From the NCBI GenBank assembly GCA_041396045.1, contig JAWKZI010000013.1, positions 1 to 64,000 of the forward strand: a stretch of DNA of 64,000 bases, given 5' to 3'. Of this stretch, positions 57,086-64,000 are shown piece by piece. The position numbers and the translations under genes were made by a program. The stretch comes from SHZI01 sp041396045. Its GTDB lineage: Bacteria > Pseudomonadota > Gammaproteobacteria > Steroidobacterales > GCA-2729495. A model generated the notes under the pieces. That model was not told the origin of the DNA. It searched no databases and saw only the letters and a program-made list of their open reading frames with translations. Positions within the stretch are counted from its first letter, which is position 1. The number at the start of each line of letters is the position of its first letter.

Positions 57086-57810
57086 ATGCACTCATTCAAA
57101 ACTTCAAGAGCCATAGGTTCACTGCTTCTGGGCAGCTTGCTTGTGACCGGCGCCAATGCGGCAGTAACCAGTTACGAGTTGACGGGTTCCTTCAACAACC
57201 CCGGAACGCTTGACGCCAGCTTTGCTGGCACAGTGGAACAACCTTTTATTTTTCCTGCCTCGTTCGTCCTGAATTTCGATGTAGACGACAGCGTGGCCGG
57301 AGTTGCCAATATCTTTATCCGTCCAGCACCTTTACAGGCGCAGTCATGAACCTGTCTTTGACGGTTGAGGGCATCCCGTACTGGGAAAGTACTTCCGCTG
57401 ATGCCCGCCAGATCTTTGGTGACTCGTCCGTTCCACAACGTTGGGGTTGGGATACTGATGGAACATTCTTCAACAATCTGACTGCAACTATAGATTCAAC
57501 GGCCACACCGCTCATCCTGTCCGGATCTGCCGTTGAACTCGACCTGGTAGATCTGAGTCGTGCGATTTACGGCAGTGAACTGGCCTCCAACAGCCTGATC
57601 ACGCTGGGAGCAGACAAATTCAGCTACGGCGAGATATTCATCTTCTGGTCTGGTGAAAACGATGCTGGCGATTACGCTGACTTCAATATCGCTGGCAGTA
57701 TCTCGACAATTTCAACGGGCACGACCGTCCCCGTCCCGGCCGCCGCCTGGCTCCTCGGCTCAGCCCTCGGGCTGATGGGCGTCGCTGCGCGGCGACGCAG
57801 GCACGCCTAA
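57086..57810 (+). CDS. PEP-CTERM sorting protein, one probable frameshift
   Basis: About 241 aa after repair. The start MHSFKTSRAIGSLLLGSLLV has a signal peptide ending near ANAAV and an AGGG ribosome site. The first frame stops at 57349 (PAPLQAQS); the second begins at an overlapping ATG (57346) and continues NLSLTVEGIPYWES to the end. One indel near 57310 would join them through YPSSTFTGAV, so I treat it as one gene. The C-terminus VPVPAAAWLLGSALGLMGVA followed by ARRRRHA is a PEP-CTERM signal. No catalytic motif is visible. Alternatively these are two small genes, but the second lacks a signal peptide. Confidence 0.78.
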
Positions 57811-58216
57811 GCAAGGCCTTGATTCAGCGCCGCCTTTCGGACTGATACAAAATATCAGCCTGGTTGCTTTCTCGGTCACCAGATTGCAGCCAGGCTGCTT
57901 GCTTTCCATCCGGCGAGCAGCCACGCCTCTTCTGTTCGTCTCGTAGCCACGTCGAGGTCTCGGCGGGCTTCCTTGCACAGTCGCGATGACTGACAAATCC
58001 TTTCACTAGACATAAGCCTGTTGGTGGCCACACCGAATATCGTTTCGTATGTGAACGCATACTTTCGTCAGAAAAATGTTCTGTTAACGTCGCCATTAAC
58101 TTCTCTCCATTAAGCAAAGGAACCGGAGTGAAGCGACGGTCACTATGCCGGCCGGACTGGATTGGAGGGATTCCGGCCATCGGTACCTCAACAGTTGGCG
58201 ACCAGGAGGAACGGGG
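57811..58216. other. Gene-free stretch upstream of the leader RNA
   Basis: About 400 nt between two PEP-CTERM genes. Minus-strand frames here are shadows with no family resemblance. A hairpin GGCCGGA / TCCGGCC is present around 58152-58180. No sigma-54 box was found, so the promoter of the next gene is unidentified. Confidence 0.4.
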
Positions 58217-58310
58217 GAATACAAGCCACACCAGGTGCAAGCCTGGGTCGGAAAGCCACGGGTCTGTGACCACAGGGTAGAGCTGATCAGATCGCCGAGC
58301 TGCATATCCC
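58217..58310 (+). ncRNA. Candidate c-di-GMP-I (GEMM) riboswitch, divergent
   Basis: CCAGGT (58231-58236) and GCCTGG (58241-58246) form a stem closed by GCAA, a GNRA tetraloop. It is followed by GTCGGAAAGCCACGGGTCT and, 22 nt later, CAGATCGCCGAGCTGC. This order mirrors GEMM: a GNRA-capped stem, then GGACGCAAAGCCACGGGTCT, then an AGA-GCCGGGTTGCC block. Differences are ACGCAAAGCC to TCGGAAAGCC and a poor match of the 5' GGCAAACC segment. It ends ~40 nt before the start of a PEP-CTERM gene, a plausible target. Confidence 0.45.
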
Positions 58311-58348
58311 GCATAACCAATGTGTTTTTGTGAGTGGGAGAGTCTTCA

Positions 58349-59239
58349 GTGAATATCTCAAGATTTAGCAAAATAATCGGCATCGTGGGGGCGCTCAGCA
58401 TCCTTGCGGTTGGCACAGCCAGCGCCGCTGCCACCACGTACACGTTGAAATCGGTGGAGTGGCGATTCGGTATTATTCCCGGATCCGTATTCATTGTTGA
58501 TAACGGACTGCCTCCCGGCTATACCAACCACCTCGTCGGAACCTGCGACGGTTGTGGTATCGCTACCGCTACCAACGATGGTGCCGGCAACATCACCCTG
58601 GCCAACGGCAGTCTGCCGGTCTACGGGGACGCCGGTGGCAATGGCCTGTTCACAGTCTGTAACAGCACCACAGCCGGCGATTGCCCAGTCCTGTCAACCG
58701 GCGGCTCCAAGGTTGCCTTCACGTTTGGCGGCAATGGCACGACCACGTTGACACCTGGCGGCAAGGCGGGCTGGTCAGCGACTGACTCGACTGCGCTGGT
58801 CTGGAACCAGGCCTATTGCATCGACTCAATCGGTGCGAATTGCGGCACCGGGGCAACGGGGGACCAGTTCGGTGGTCCGAACGCGCCTGGCGGGGCAATC
58901 AACTGGACCAACGGGGTGCAGGGCAATGGCACAGCACACCACATTGATCAAACCCAACCGACCACCACGCCTGGCTTTGAACCGTGGAACCTCGGGAACG
59001 GTGGGCAGTCTGGCACCAGGCCCAACGTCGTAAGAAACGATATGTGTTGCGGCCTGGCGGTCTGGGAAGATGCCGATGGCCTCCACGTCACGCGGCAAGT
59101 TGCGCTGGCATCAGCATTCCTCCCCAACGTCTTCCAGAGTTACACCCTGAACTATGCGGTGGTACCGGTACCAGGTGCCGTGTGGCTGTTTGGATCAGCC
59201 ATCGGCCTGCTGGGCTGGGCGCGTCGGCGCGCTGCCTGA
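58349..59239 (+). CDS. PEP-CTERM sorting protein, Gly/Asn/Thr-rich
   Basis: 296 aa from GTG 58349 (VNISRFSKIIGIVGALSILA), preceded by GGAGAG; a GTG five codons earlier is possible. The signal peptide ends near ASAAA. The body is rich in Gly, Asn and Thr, with paired Cys (TCDGCG, CNSTTAGDCP, YCIDSIGANCG, DMCCG) suggesting disulphides. The C-terminus VPVPGAVWLFGSAIGLLGWA followed by RRRAA is the PEP-CTERM signal. Function unknown; probably an exported matrix or surface protein. A riboswitch-like leader precedes it and a strong terminator follows it. Confidence 0.85.
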   Translation: MNISRFSKIIGIVGALSILAVGTASAAATTYTLKSVEWRFGIIPGSVFIVDNGLPPGYTNHLVGTCDGCGIATATNDGAGNITLANGSLPVYGDAGGNGLFTVCNSTTAGDCPVLSTGGSKVAFTFGGNGTTTLTPGGKAGWSATDSTALVWNQAYCIDSIGANCGTGATGDQFGGPNAPGGAINWTNGVQGNGTAHHIDQTQPTTTPGFEPWNLGNGGQSGTRPNVVRNDMCCGLAVWEDADGLHVTRQVALASAFLPNVFQSYTLNYAVVPVPGAVWLFGSAIGLLGWARRRAA

Positions 59240-59272
59240 GTACCATCTCTGCAGCAGATTCGCTGCCAATCA

Positions 59273-59302
59273 AAAAAAGCCCCGCTTCGGCGGGGTTTTT
59301 TC
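59273..59302 (+). terminator. Rho-independent terminator after the PEP-CTERM gene
   Basis: CCCCGC-TTCG-GCGGGG (59280-59295) is a perfect 6-bp stem with a UUCG tetraloop, followed by TTTTTT and preceded by AAAAAAA, so it can work in both directions. Confidence 0.93.
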
Positions 59303-59421
59303 GTTGCGCTTGCAACTGCCAGATGGCATCGGATAATCGCCCACGGATCACTGATCTGACGTCTTACCCCGCTTGAACTACCGCAAACTCGCTGAATCGA
59401 GTATCTGGAGGCGCGGCAGCG

Positions 59422-59868
59422 ATGCCATATTCCCGACGATTCCATGAAAACGTCCAACCTGTCGAATTCGATACCGCACGCGATATTCAGGCGTTTGTCG
59501 GCTTGTTTCTGGCACTCCTCGCCAAACACTTCGGAGGTGAAACGACGGTTAATCATCTGCGCATCGGCAGCTTTATTGGCCTGCGTACGCTATATGAAGA
59601 CACCTCTACCAGTAACAAGGAAATCGCGCAGGCACTAGGAATTTCCCATTCGACGGTGTCCCGCATCGTGCATGAATTCATCGAACAAAAATGGATACGC
59701 CAACGGCCACACCCTGAAGATGGTCGCCGGCGGCTGATTGAAATCGTTCCAGGGCACCCCCTCACGGATCAGTTTGAACGCGATTTCCGCCGACTTCTGA
59801 ATCGTATGTTGCAGAGTTTCGAGGAGCGCAAACTGATCCTGCTCGACCCCGACAAGCACGCCTTTTAA
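59422..59868 (+). CDS. MarR-family transcriptional regulator
   Basis: 148 aa winged-helix protein. SNKEIAQALGISHSTVSRIV is the recognition helix-turn-helix (residues ~55-75) and RQRPHPEDGRRRLIEIVPGH the wing with the conserved D-x-R. N- and C-terminal helices would form the dimer interface. The signal it senses is unknown. It starts ~120 nt after the terminator and ends inside the left arm of a perfect hairpin repeat. Neighbours do not identify a target. Confidence 0.85.
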   Translation: MPYSRRFHENVQPVEFDTARDIQAFVGLFLALLAKHFGGETTVNHLRIGSFIGLRTLYEDTSTSNKEIAQALGISHSTVSRIVHEFIEQKWIRQRPHPEDGRRRLIEIVPGHPLTDQFERDFRRLLNRMLQSFEERKLILLDPDKHAF

Positions 59869-59913
59869 GGGGACGCTACCCTTTTCCGCTTTGGAAAAGG
59901 GTAGCGTCCCCTT
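59867..59913. repeat. Perfect 21-bp hairpin repeat, copy 2 (core aaggggacgctaccctt)
   Basis: Left arm 59867-59887 and right arm 59893-59913 are exact inverted copies around a 5-nt loop. The left arm begins inside the MarR stop codon and the right arm ends 14 nt before the epmB ATG. It shares its core with 56668-56690. A REP-type element that could also terminate marR transcription or limit epmB expression. Confidence 0.85.
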
Positions 59914-59926
59914 TACCCTCGCATCC

Positions 59927-60922
59927 ATGTTGTCTGTGAGCATTCAAAATCCCGAAGAGCTGTTGCGCCTCCTGGGCCTGACGGCAGAGGAATGTGGCCT
60001 GTCACAGTCGGCCCTGGCCAACTTTCCACTGCGGGTGCCGCGGGCCTATGTCGAGCGCATTCGTCCCGGAGATCCGCGCGACCCGCTGCTCTTGCAGATT
60101 CTTCCGGTCATGGATGAAACGCTGGCGATCGACGGCTTCGCTGCTGATCCTGTTGGAGATCTGGCCAGCACGCGTACTCCCGGACTGCTGCAAAAGTACG
60201 CCGGTCGCGCGCTACTGATTACGACTGGCGCCTGCGCGATCCATTGTCGATATTGCTTCCGTCGGGGATTTCCGTACGCGGAGCAGAGCGCTGCCGGCGA
60301 CCAGCTTGAGGCCGCACTTCAGGAAATCGCCAGCGACCCAACGCTTGCAGAAATCATCCTCAGTGGCGGAGACCCGATGGTAATCAGTGACATCCGTCTG
60401 CGGAAACTGTTGCAGCACCTCGATGCTATTCCGCACATTCAGCGCATCCGCCTCCACACCCGCGTGCCCGTCGTCCAGCCCGAGCGGGTCACGTCCGAGC
60501 TGCTGGCCACGCTGCAAAGCCTGCGCACCCGGGTGGTGGTGGTCGTGCACGCCAATCATGCCCGTGAACTGGACGATGCCGCTGTCGCCGCCCTGCGAGC
60601 GTTGGCCGGTGTCACCGGACCCGTGCTGAATCAGTCGGTTTTGTTGCGAAATATCAACGACTCGGTGGATGCGCTGGCCAGCCTCTCGACAGCACTGTTC
60701 GATGCCGGGGTGTTGCCTTACTACCTGCATCAGCTTGATCCGGTCGCGGGCGCCGCACACTTTGATGTGCCGGACGACGAAGCGTTGCGCCTGGTCGGAG
60801 AATTGTTGCAACGACTGCCCGGCTATCTGGTGCCACGACTGGTCCGGGAAGTCCCGGGAGCTTCGTCGAAAACATTGCTGGGCCCGTTTGCATCACCAGC
60901 CGGATACATCGGTACAACATAA
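59927..60922 (+). CDS. epmB: EF-P (R)-beta-lysine 2,3-aminomutase, radical SAM
   Basis: 331 aa from ATG 59927 (MLSVSIQNPEELLRLLGLTA); the open frame upstream is only repeat sequence. The radical SAM cluster CAIHCRYC (Cys 103, 107, 110) is in ITTGACAIHCRYCFRRGFPY. SGGDPMVISD and RLHTRVPVVQPERVT are typical of the lysine aminomutase family, and the short length without the C-terminal domain separates EpmB from KamA. It makes (R)-beta-lysine for EpmA to load on EF-P. It lies 3.3 kb from efp and 3.9 kb from epmA, separated by PEP-CTERM genes. Confidence 0.95.
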   Translation: MLSVSIQNPEELLRLLGLTAEECGLSQSALANFPLRVPRAYVERIRPGDPRDPLLLQILPVMDETLAIDGFAADPVGDLASTRTPGLLQKYAGRALLITTGACAIHCRYCFRRGFPYAEQSAAGDQLEAALQEIASDPTLAEIILSGGDPMVISDIRLRKLLQHLDAIPHIQRIRLHTRVPVVQPERVTSELLATLQSLRTRVVVVVHANHARELDDAAVAALRALAGVTGPVLNQSVLLRNINDSVDALASLSTALFDAGVLPYYLHQLDPVAGAAHFDVPDDEALRLVGELLQRLPGYLVPRLVREVPGASSKTLLGPFASPAGYIGTT

Positions 60923-61003
60923 TCTTGCGCTGCCCACAGACTCGGACAGCGATCACATAATCCCGGCCATCAGCCAGTCAGACTCCTGCTCTATTACAGG
61001 GAC

Positions 61004-63118
61004 TTGGCAGGTGTGGAGTTGGGCAACTCCGTTGGTATTCCGCTGATCGTCATCAGTCGTCGTGACGATCACGCCACGACAATAAATTCAGTGCTTCGGG
61101 ACAGCGGACACGCGGTCCACTGTCAGCGCGTGAACGATCTGGCTACGCTCGCCGACCGGTTACGGTCCGTGCCGCCGGAGATTCTGCTGTACTTTGATGG
61201 CGACTCCGATGTCGATCTCGCTGCGGTTACCACCGCAGTGGCCGAGTGCTCGCCACCCCCGCCAGTCCTCGTCGTCCACGGCAAGGTTGATGAAGCCACG
61301 ATCGCCGCCGCCATGGAGAGCGGCGCCCGCGATGTGGTTTCACTCACCCATCGCAACCGCCTGTGTGCTGTGGCAGGTCGTGAACTGCAAGCCCACCGAC
61401 TACGGGTCGCGCTGCAAGGCGTAGTCAACTCTGCACGGCAATACAAGCAGGAACTGCGCAGTCTGATGACGGGTGCCTCTGAAGCCATTGCAGATGTGCA
61501 CGACGGCATCATCGTTACAGTGAACCCGGCGTGGGCAGCTTTGCTGGGCGTGCCAACGGAAGAGGAACTGGTGGGCCAGCCATTCATGGACCTGTTCCGT
61601 GAAGCCGACCAGGCCACGCTGAAAGGCGCCTTGGTCGCGTGCCTGAAAGACAAGTGGGAAGAGGATGGCATTCTCCCCGTGATTGCCTACCGAACCGATG
61701 AATCCGAATTACCACTCGAACTGCGTCTGAAGCGGGTCACGGTAGACGGCGATCCCGCTGTACGGGTAATCGTGCCCGGGGATCGGACGGCAGATCAGGC
61801 ACCGGAAGAACTGCTGCAGGCCGCGGTAGACAAGGACCCCTCTACCGGATTTTATCAACGACACCAGTTTCTGGAGCAGCTGGCATCACGAGTCGCAACG
61901 CCAGGTGAGGGCGGTGTGCGCGCAGTTGCCTACGTTCGACCCGACCACTTTTCTCGTGTGCAGGCTGATGTCGGGCTACTGGGTACCGAGGCACTGCTGA
62001 TGCGGCTGGCCGGGGTCTTGAGGGAATTGATGCAACCCGGCGACATTCATGGCCGTTTCGGCGGCACCATTTTTACCGTGCTGCTTGAGCGCGGCACGAT
62101 GACCGACGTACAGGCCTGGGCCAGCCAGCTTCGCAAGGCGGTTGCCAACCAGATCTTCGAAGTAGACACACAATCCACGTCCATGTCCTGCACGATCGGA
62201 CTCTGCGAAGTTCGAGGCACTGAAAAGGATTCCACCCAGCCACTGGCCGAGGCAGAACAAGCCTGCCGCAAGGGTCGTGAACAGGGCGGCAATCGTACCG
62301 TCCTCAGCGACGCCACCAGCATCACTGAACGCTTGCGACTGACTGACTCGCTGTGGGTGGCGCGAATCCGGTCCGCATTGATGCAAAACCGACTGCGTCT
62401 GGTGCATCAACCGGTGGTCGGGCTGCACGAAGATGTACAGGGTGTACTCGATACGCGCGTCCGGCTGATTGACGAACAGGGCGAACCTATTCTGCCGGCC
62501 GACTTCATTCCACCGGCAGAACGCGCCCACCTGATGAAGAATATCGATCGCTGGGTGATCGGTGCTTCCTTCTCGTTCTGTGTGGCCCGCCAGCCAAATC
62601 TGGTCTTTGTCCGACTGTCACGTGACTCACTCCTCGATGACTCCCTGCTCGAATGGCTCAAAGCACGGGCCCGCAGCACCCGGCTCAAACCAGCACAGGT
62701 GTGCTTCCAGATCAGCGAGGAACTTACCTTGCAGCATCTGAAGCAGAGCAAGGATCTGGCCGAGAACCTGCGCGCCAACGGATTCATGTTCGCAGTGGAT
62801 CATCTCGGCATCGGCCGGGATTCCACCCAGTTGCTGGCGCACCTGCCGATGCAGTTTGTGAAAGTCGATGGCAGCCTCATGCAGGGACTGCATCGAGACA
62901 AAGACCTGCAGAAGAAGGTCGGCGATATCGCTGCCAAGGCTCGCGAACTCAAAATCAAGACAATTGCCGAGCGCGTGGAGAACGCCAGCACCATGGCGGT
63001 GCTTTGGCAGCTTGGCATTACCTTCGTGCAGGGCAACTTCACGCAGACGCACGGGGTTGTTCTGGGCGACGAAAATCCTGACGGGCGGCAGCCTGCCGGC
63101 CAACGTGCCACAGGGTGA
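61004..63118 (+). CDS. fimX: FimX-like REC-PAS-degenerate GGDEF-degenerate EAL protein
   Basis: 704 aa in the open frame (TTG 61004; GTG 61013 or TTG 61019 are alternatives). Residues ~8-125 resemble a receiver (IPLIVISRRDDHATTINSVL). A PAS domain follows near 150-250 (ASEAIADVHDGIIVTVNPAW). The GGDEF domain has RFGGTIFTVLL in place of GGDEF. The EAL domain has DTRVRL instead of E-A-L, lacks the catalytic Asn (VFVRLSRDSL) and reads VDHLGIGRDS for DDFGTG. Such losses mark c-di-GMP-binding effectors rather than enzymes. Domain order and neighbours match FimX, which drives type IV pilus assembly and twitching. Confidence 0.85.
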   Translation: MAGVELGNSVGIPLIVISRRDDHATTINSVLRDSGHAVHCQRVNDLATLADRLRSVPPEILLYFDGDSDVDLAAVTTAVAECSPPPPVLVVHGKVDEATIAAAMESGARDVVSLTHRNRLCAVAGRELQAHRLRVALQGVVNSARQYKQELRSLMTGASEAIADVHDGIIVTVNPAWAALLGVPTEEELVGQPFMDLFREADQATLKGALVACLKDKWEEDGILPVIAYRTDESELPLELRLKRVTVDGDPAVRVIVPGDRTADQAPEELLQAAVDKDPSTGFYQRHQFLEQLASRVATPGEGGVRAVAYVRPDHFSRVQADVGLLGTEALLMRLAGVLRELMQPGDIHGRFGGTIFTVLLERGTMTDVQAWASQLRKAVANQIFEVDTQSTSMSCTIGLCEVRGTEKDSTQPLAEAEQACRKGREQGGNRTVLSDATSITERLRLTDSLWVARIRSALMQNRLRLVHQPVVGLHEDVQGVLDTRVRLIDEQGEPILPADFIPPAERAHLMKNIDRWVIGASFSFCVARQPNLVFVRLSRDSLLDDSLLEWLKARARSTRLKPAQVCFQISEELTLQHLKQSKDLAENLRANGFMFAVDHLGIGRDSTQLLAHLPMQFVKVDGSLMQGLHRDKDLQKKVGDIAAKARELKIKTIAERVENASTMAVLWQLGITFVQGNFTQTHGVVLGDENPDGRQPAGQRATG

Positions 63119-63299
63119 CAAGCCGGGCACGAGGTGTGCCGCTGATCACACTCTGCAGGGATGTGCAGCACTGCTGCCGTCGCGACATAACAGAACGAGA
63201 CCTGGGTCATTTACCATTTCGCCAACGGATGGTCTCCTGACGGTTGTCGAAAAACCCGCGCTAGCGCGCCAGCCACTTCAGGACGTCAGGGCCCCGAAT
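63119..63299. other. Spacer between fimX-like and fimV-like genes
   Basis: About 180 nt. No clear terminator or promoter boxes could be read. Confidence 0.4.
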
Positions 63300-64000
63300 A
63301 TGCGCAAAATGCGCCAACCGGCACCAGCTTCAGTTGCGAATCCCGTACTTCGTAGCGCTATTAGCCAAGTGTTCAATCATCGGGGCCTGAGCGCATCGCT
63401 GCTGGCCGGATCCTTGCTGCTGATATGCGCCCAGTCCGCATCAGCGCTGACACTCGGTGAACTCAAGGTTCGTTCCGCACTGGGCCAACGGCTCAACGCC
63501 ACTGTGCCGGTGCGCCTTGCCTCTGGCGAGGCATTGAGCAGCGGCTGTGTAATTCCCGGATTTCCGTCCTCCGACTTGCGTGGCGTACCGGGTGCGGATG
63601 TCATCTCGCCCGAGGCAATCCGCGAAGGAACCTACGAACTGCGAGTGACGAGTACTGCGGCACTTTATGAGCCGATGTACGCACTTGAATTACGTATTGA
63701 CTGCCCGGGCATCCCGGCGATGGTCCGTCAGTATGTTCTGATGCTGGACCTCCCCGCTGCTGTAACCGCTGCAGAGGGAGCTGGCAGTGCGGTACCTGGC
63801 ATAGTCAATGTCAGGACCGATCGCGCCACACGCTCTACAAGTGAACCAGCCACATCTCGCACCACTGCCCCCACCCGGGTTCCGGACCTTCAGCGTAGCA
63901 GCGGCGCGACCATAGAAACCGGATCACGCTATCGGGTGAAGCGTGGCGATACGCTATCTTCCATTGCTGCCCGCGTTCGCGACCGTGGTGTATCGCTATG
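63300..64000 (+). CDS. Second FimV-like LysM protein (3' end cut by window edge)
   Basis: 234 codons are visible from ATG 63300 (MRKMRQPAPASVANPVLRSA). A long signal region has the hydrophobic core LSASLLAGSLLLICAQSASA. The FimV-type N-terminal domain begins LTLGELKVRSALGQRLNATV, close to the same domain in fimV at 50.6 kb but with an added Cys pair (SSGCVIPGF, RIDCPGIP). A Thr/Ser/Arg-rich linker leads to a LysM motif, YRVKRGDTLSSIAARVRDRG, cut at the window end. It probably binds peptidoglycan. No ORF-breaking shift is seen. Confidence 0.85.
   Translation, partial: MRKMRQPAPASVANPVLRSAISQVFNHRGLSASLLAGSLLLICAQSASALTLGELKVRSALGQRLNATVPVRLASGEALSSGCVIPGFPSSDLRGVPGADVISPEAIREGTYELRVTSTAALYEPMYALELRIDCPGIPAMVRQYVLMLDLPAAVTAAEGAGSAVPGIVNVRTDRATRSTSEPATSRTTAPTRVPDLQRSSGATIETGSRYRVKRGDTLSSIAARVRDRGVSL

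Noticed and set aside
58114..58190. A second riboswitch just upstream of the GEMM-like element
   Set aside because: Only a GGCCGGA/TCCGGCC hairpin is clear; no match to a recalled aptamer consensus.
57824..58494. Two minus-strand frames between the PEP-CTERM genes
   Set aside because: Low-complexity translations without motifs, overlapping the leader RNA candidate and a true gene start.
1..64000. CRISPR arrays, insertion sequences, prophage genes, toxin-antitoxin or restriction modules
   Set aside because: No spaced direct repeats, transposase, integrase, methylase-endonuclease pair or toxin-like small gene pairs were recognised.

Overview
The window looks like the chromosome of a gammaproteobacterium, probably a moderately GC-rich environmental lineage not far from Pseudomonas or the xanthomonad-type orders. 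Three gene orders familiar from that class support this: fabI / ppiD / hupB / lon / clpX / clpP / tig / tRNA cluster / folD / cyclophilin / lpxH; methyltransferase / rnhA / dnaQ; and asd / fimV / truA / accD / folC / dedD / cvpA / purF. Genus-level assignment is not possible by eye. No phage, insertion sequence or CRISPR array was found.

Region 1 (1-21.6 kb, all minus strand) is a surface-polysaccharide locus. A WbpM/PglF-type 4,6-dehydratase, a PglE-like aminotransferase, a PglD-like acetyltransferase and a PglC-like phosphosugar transferase form a set that would make a diacetamido-trideoxyhexose (bacillosamine-like) and load it on undecaprenyl phosphate. gmd plus a perosamine-synthase-type aminotransferase would make GDP-perosamine. 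Two glycosyltransferases, two methyltransferases, a cupin, a Wzx-like flippase, a Wzy/ligase-like membrane protein, a Wzz-like chain-length protein and a large SLBB-domain export protein complete the assembly machinery. Pgi, a UDP-glucuronate-4-epimerase-like enzyme and a UDP-sugar dehydrogenase feed precursors.

Region 2 (21.6-41.7 kb) is mostly housekeeping: NhaB, DnaQ, RNase HI, FabI, PpiD, HU, Lon, ClpX, ClpP, trigger factor, FolD, a periplasmic cyclophilin and LpxH, with seven tRNA genes (Asp, Val, Leu, Lys, His, Arg, Pro). Placed among these are a VPLPA-type PEP-CTERM protein, a XanB2-like chorismatase and a pseudo-receiver/serine-threonine kinase fusion.

Region 3 (41.7-56.6 kb) runs purF, cvpA, a SPOR protein, folC, accD, truA, fimV, asd, aroC and prmB on the minus strand. 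Then come psd and epmA on plus and efp on minus.

Region 4 (56.6-64 kb) has two more PEP-CTERM proteins: one behind a clear sigma-54 (-24/-12) promoter, the other behind a leader that resembles a c-di-GMP-I (GEMM) riboswitch. A MarR regulator, epmB (completing an epmA/efp/epmB set), a FimX-like degenerate GGDEF-EAL protein and the start of a second FimV-like gene follow. EPS, PEP-CTERM, FimX and FimV together suggest a biofilm / type IV pilus theme with c-di-GMP input; that link is inference.

A caution for the reader: at least 22 apparent single-base frameshifts interrupt 12 genes, including accD and asd, which should be essential. I read these as sequencing or assembly errors, and annotate those loci as single CDSs with the shift positions noted.
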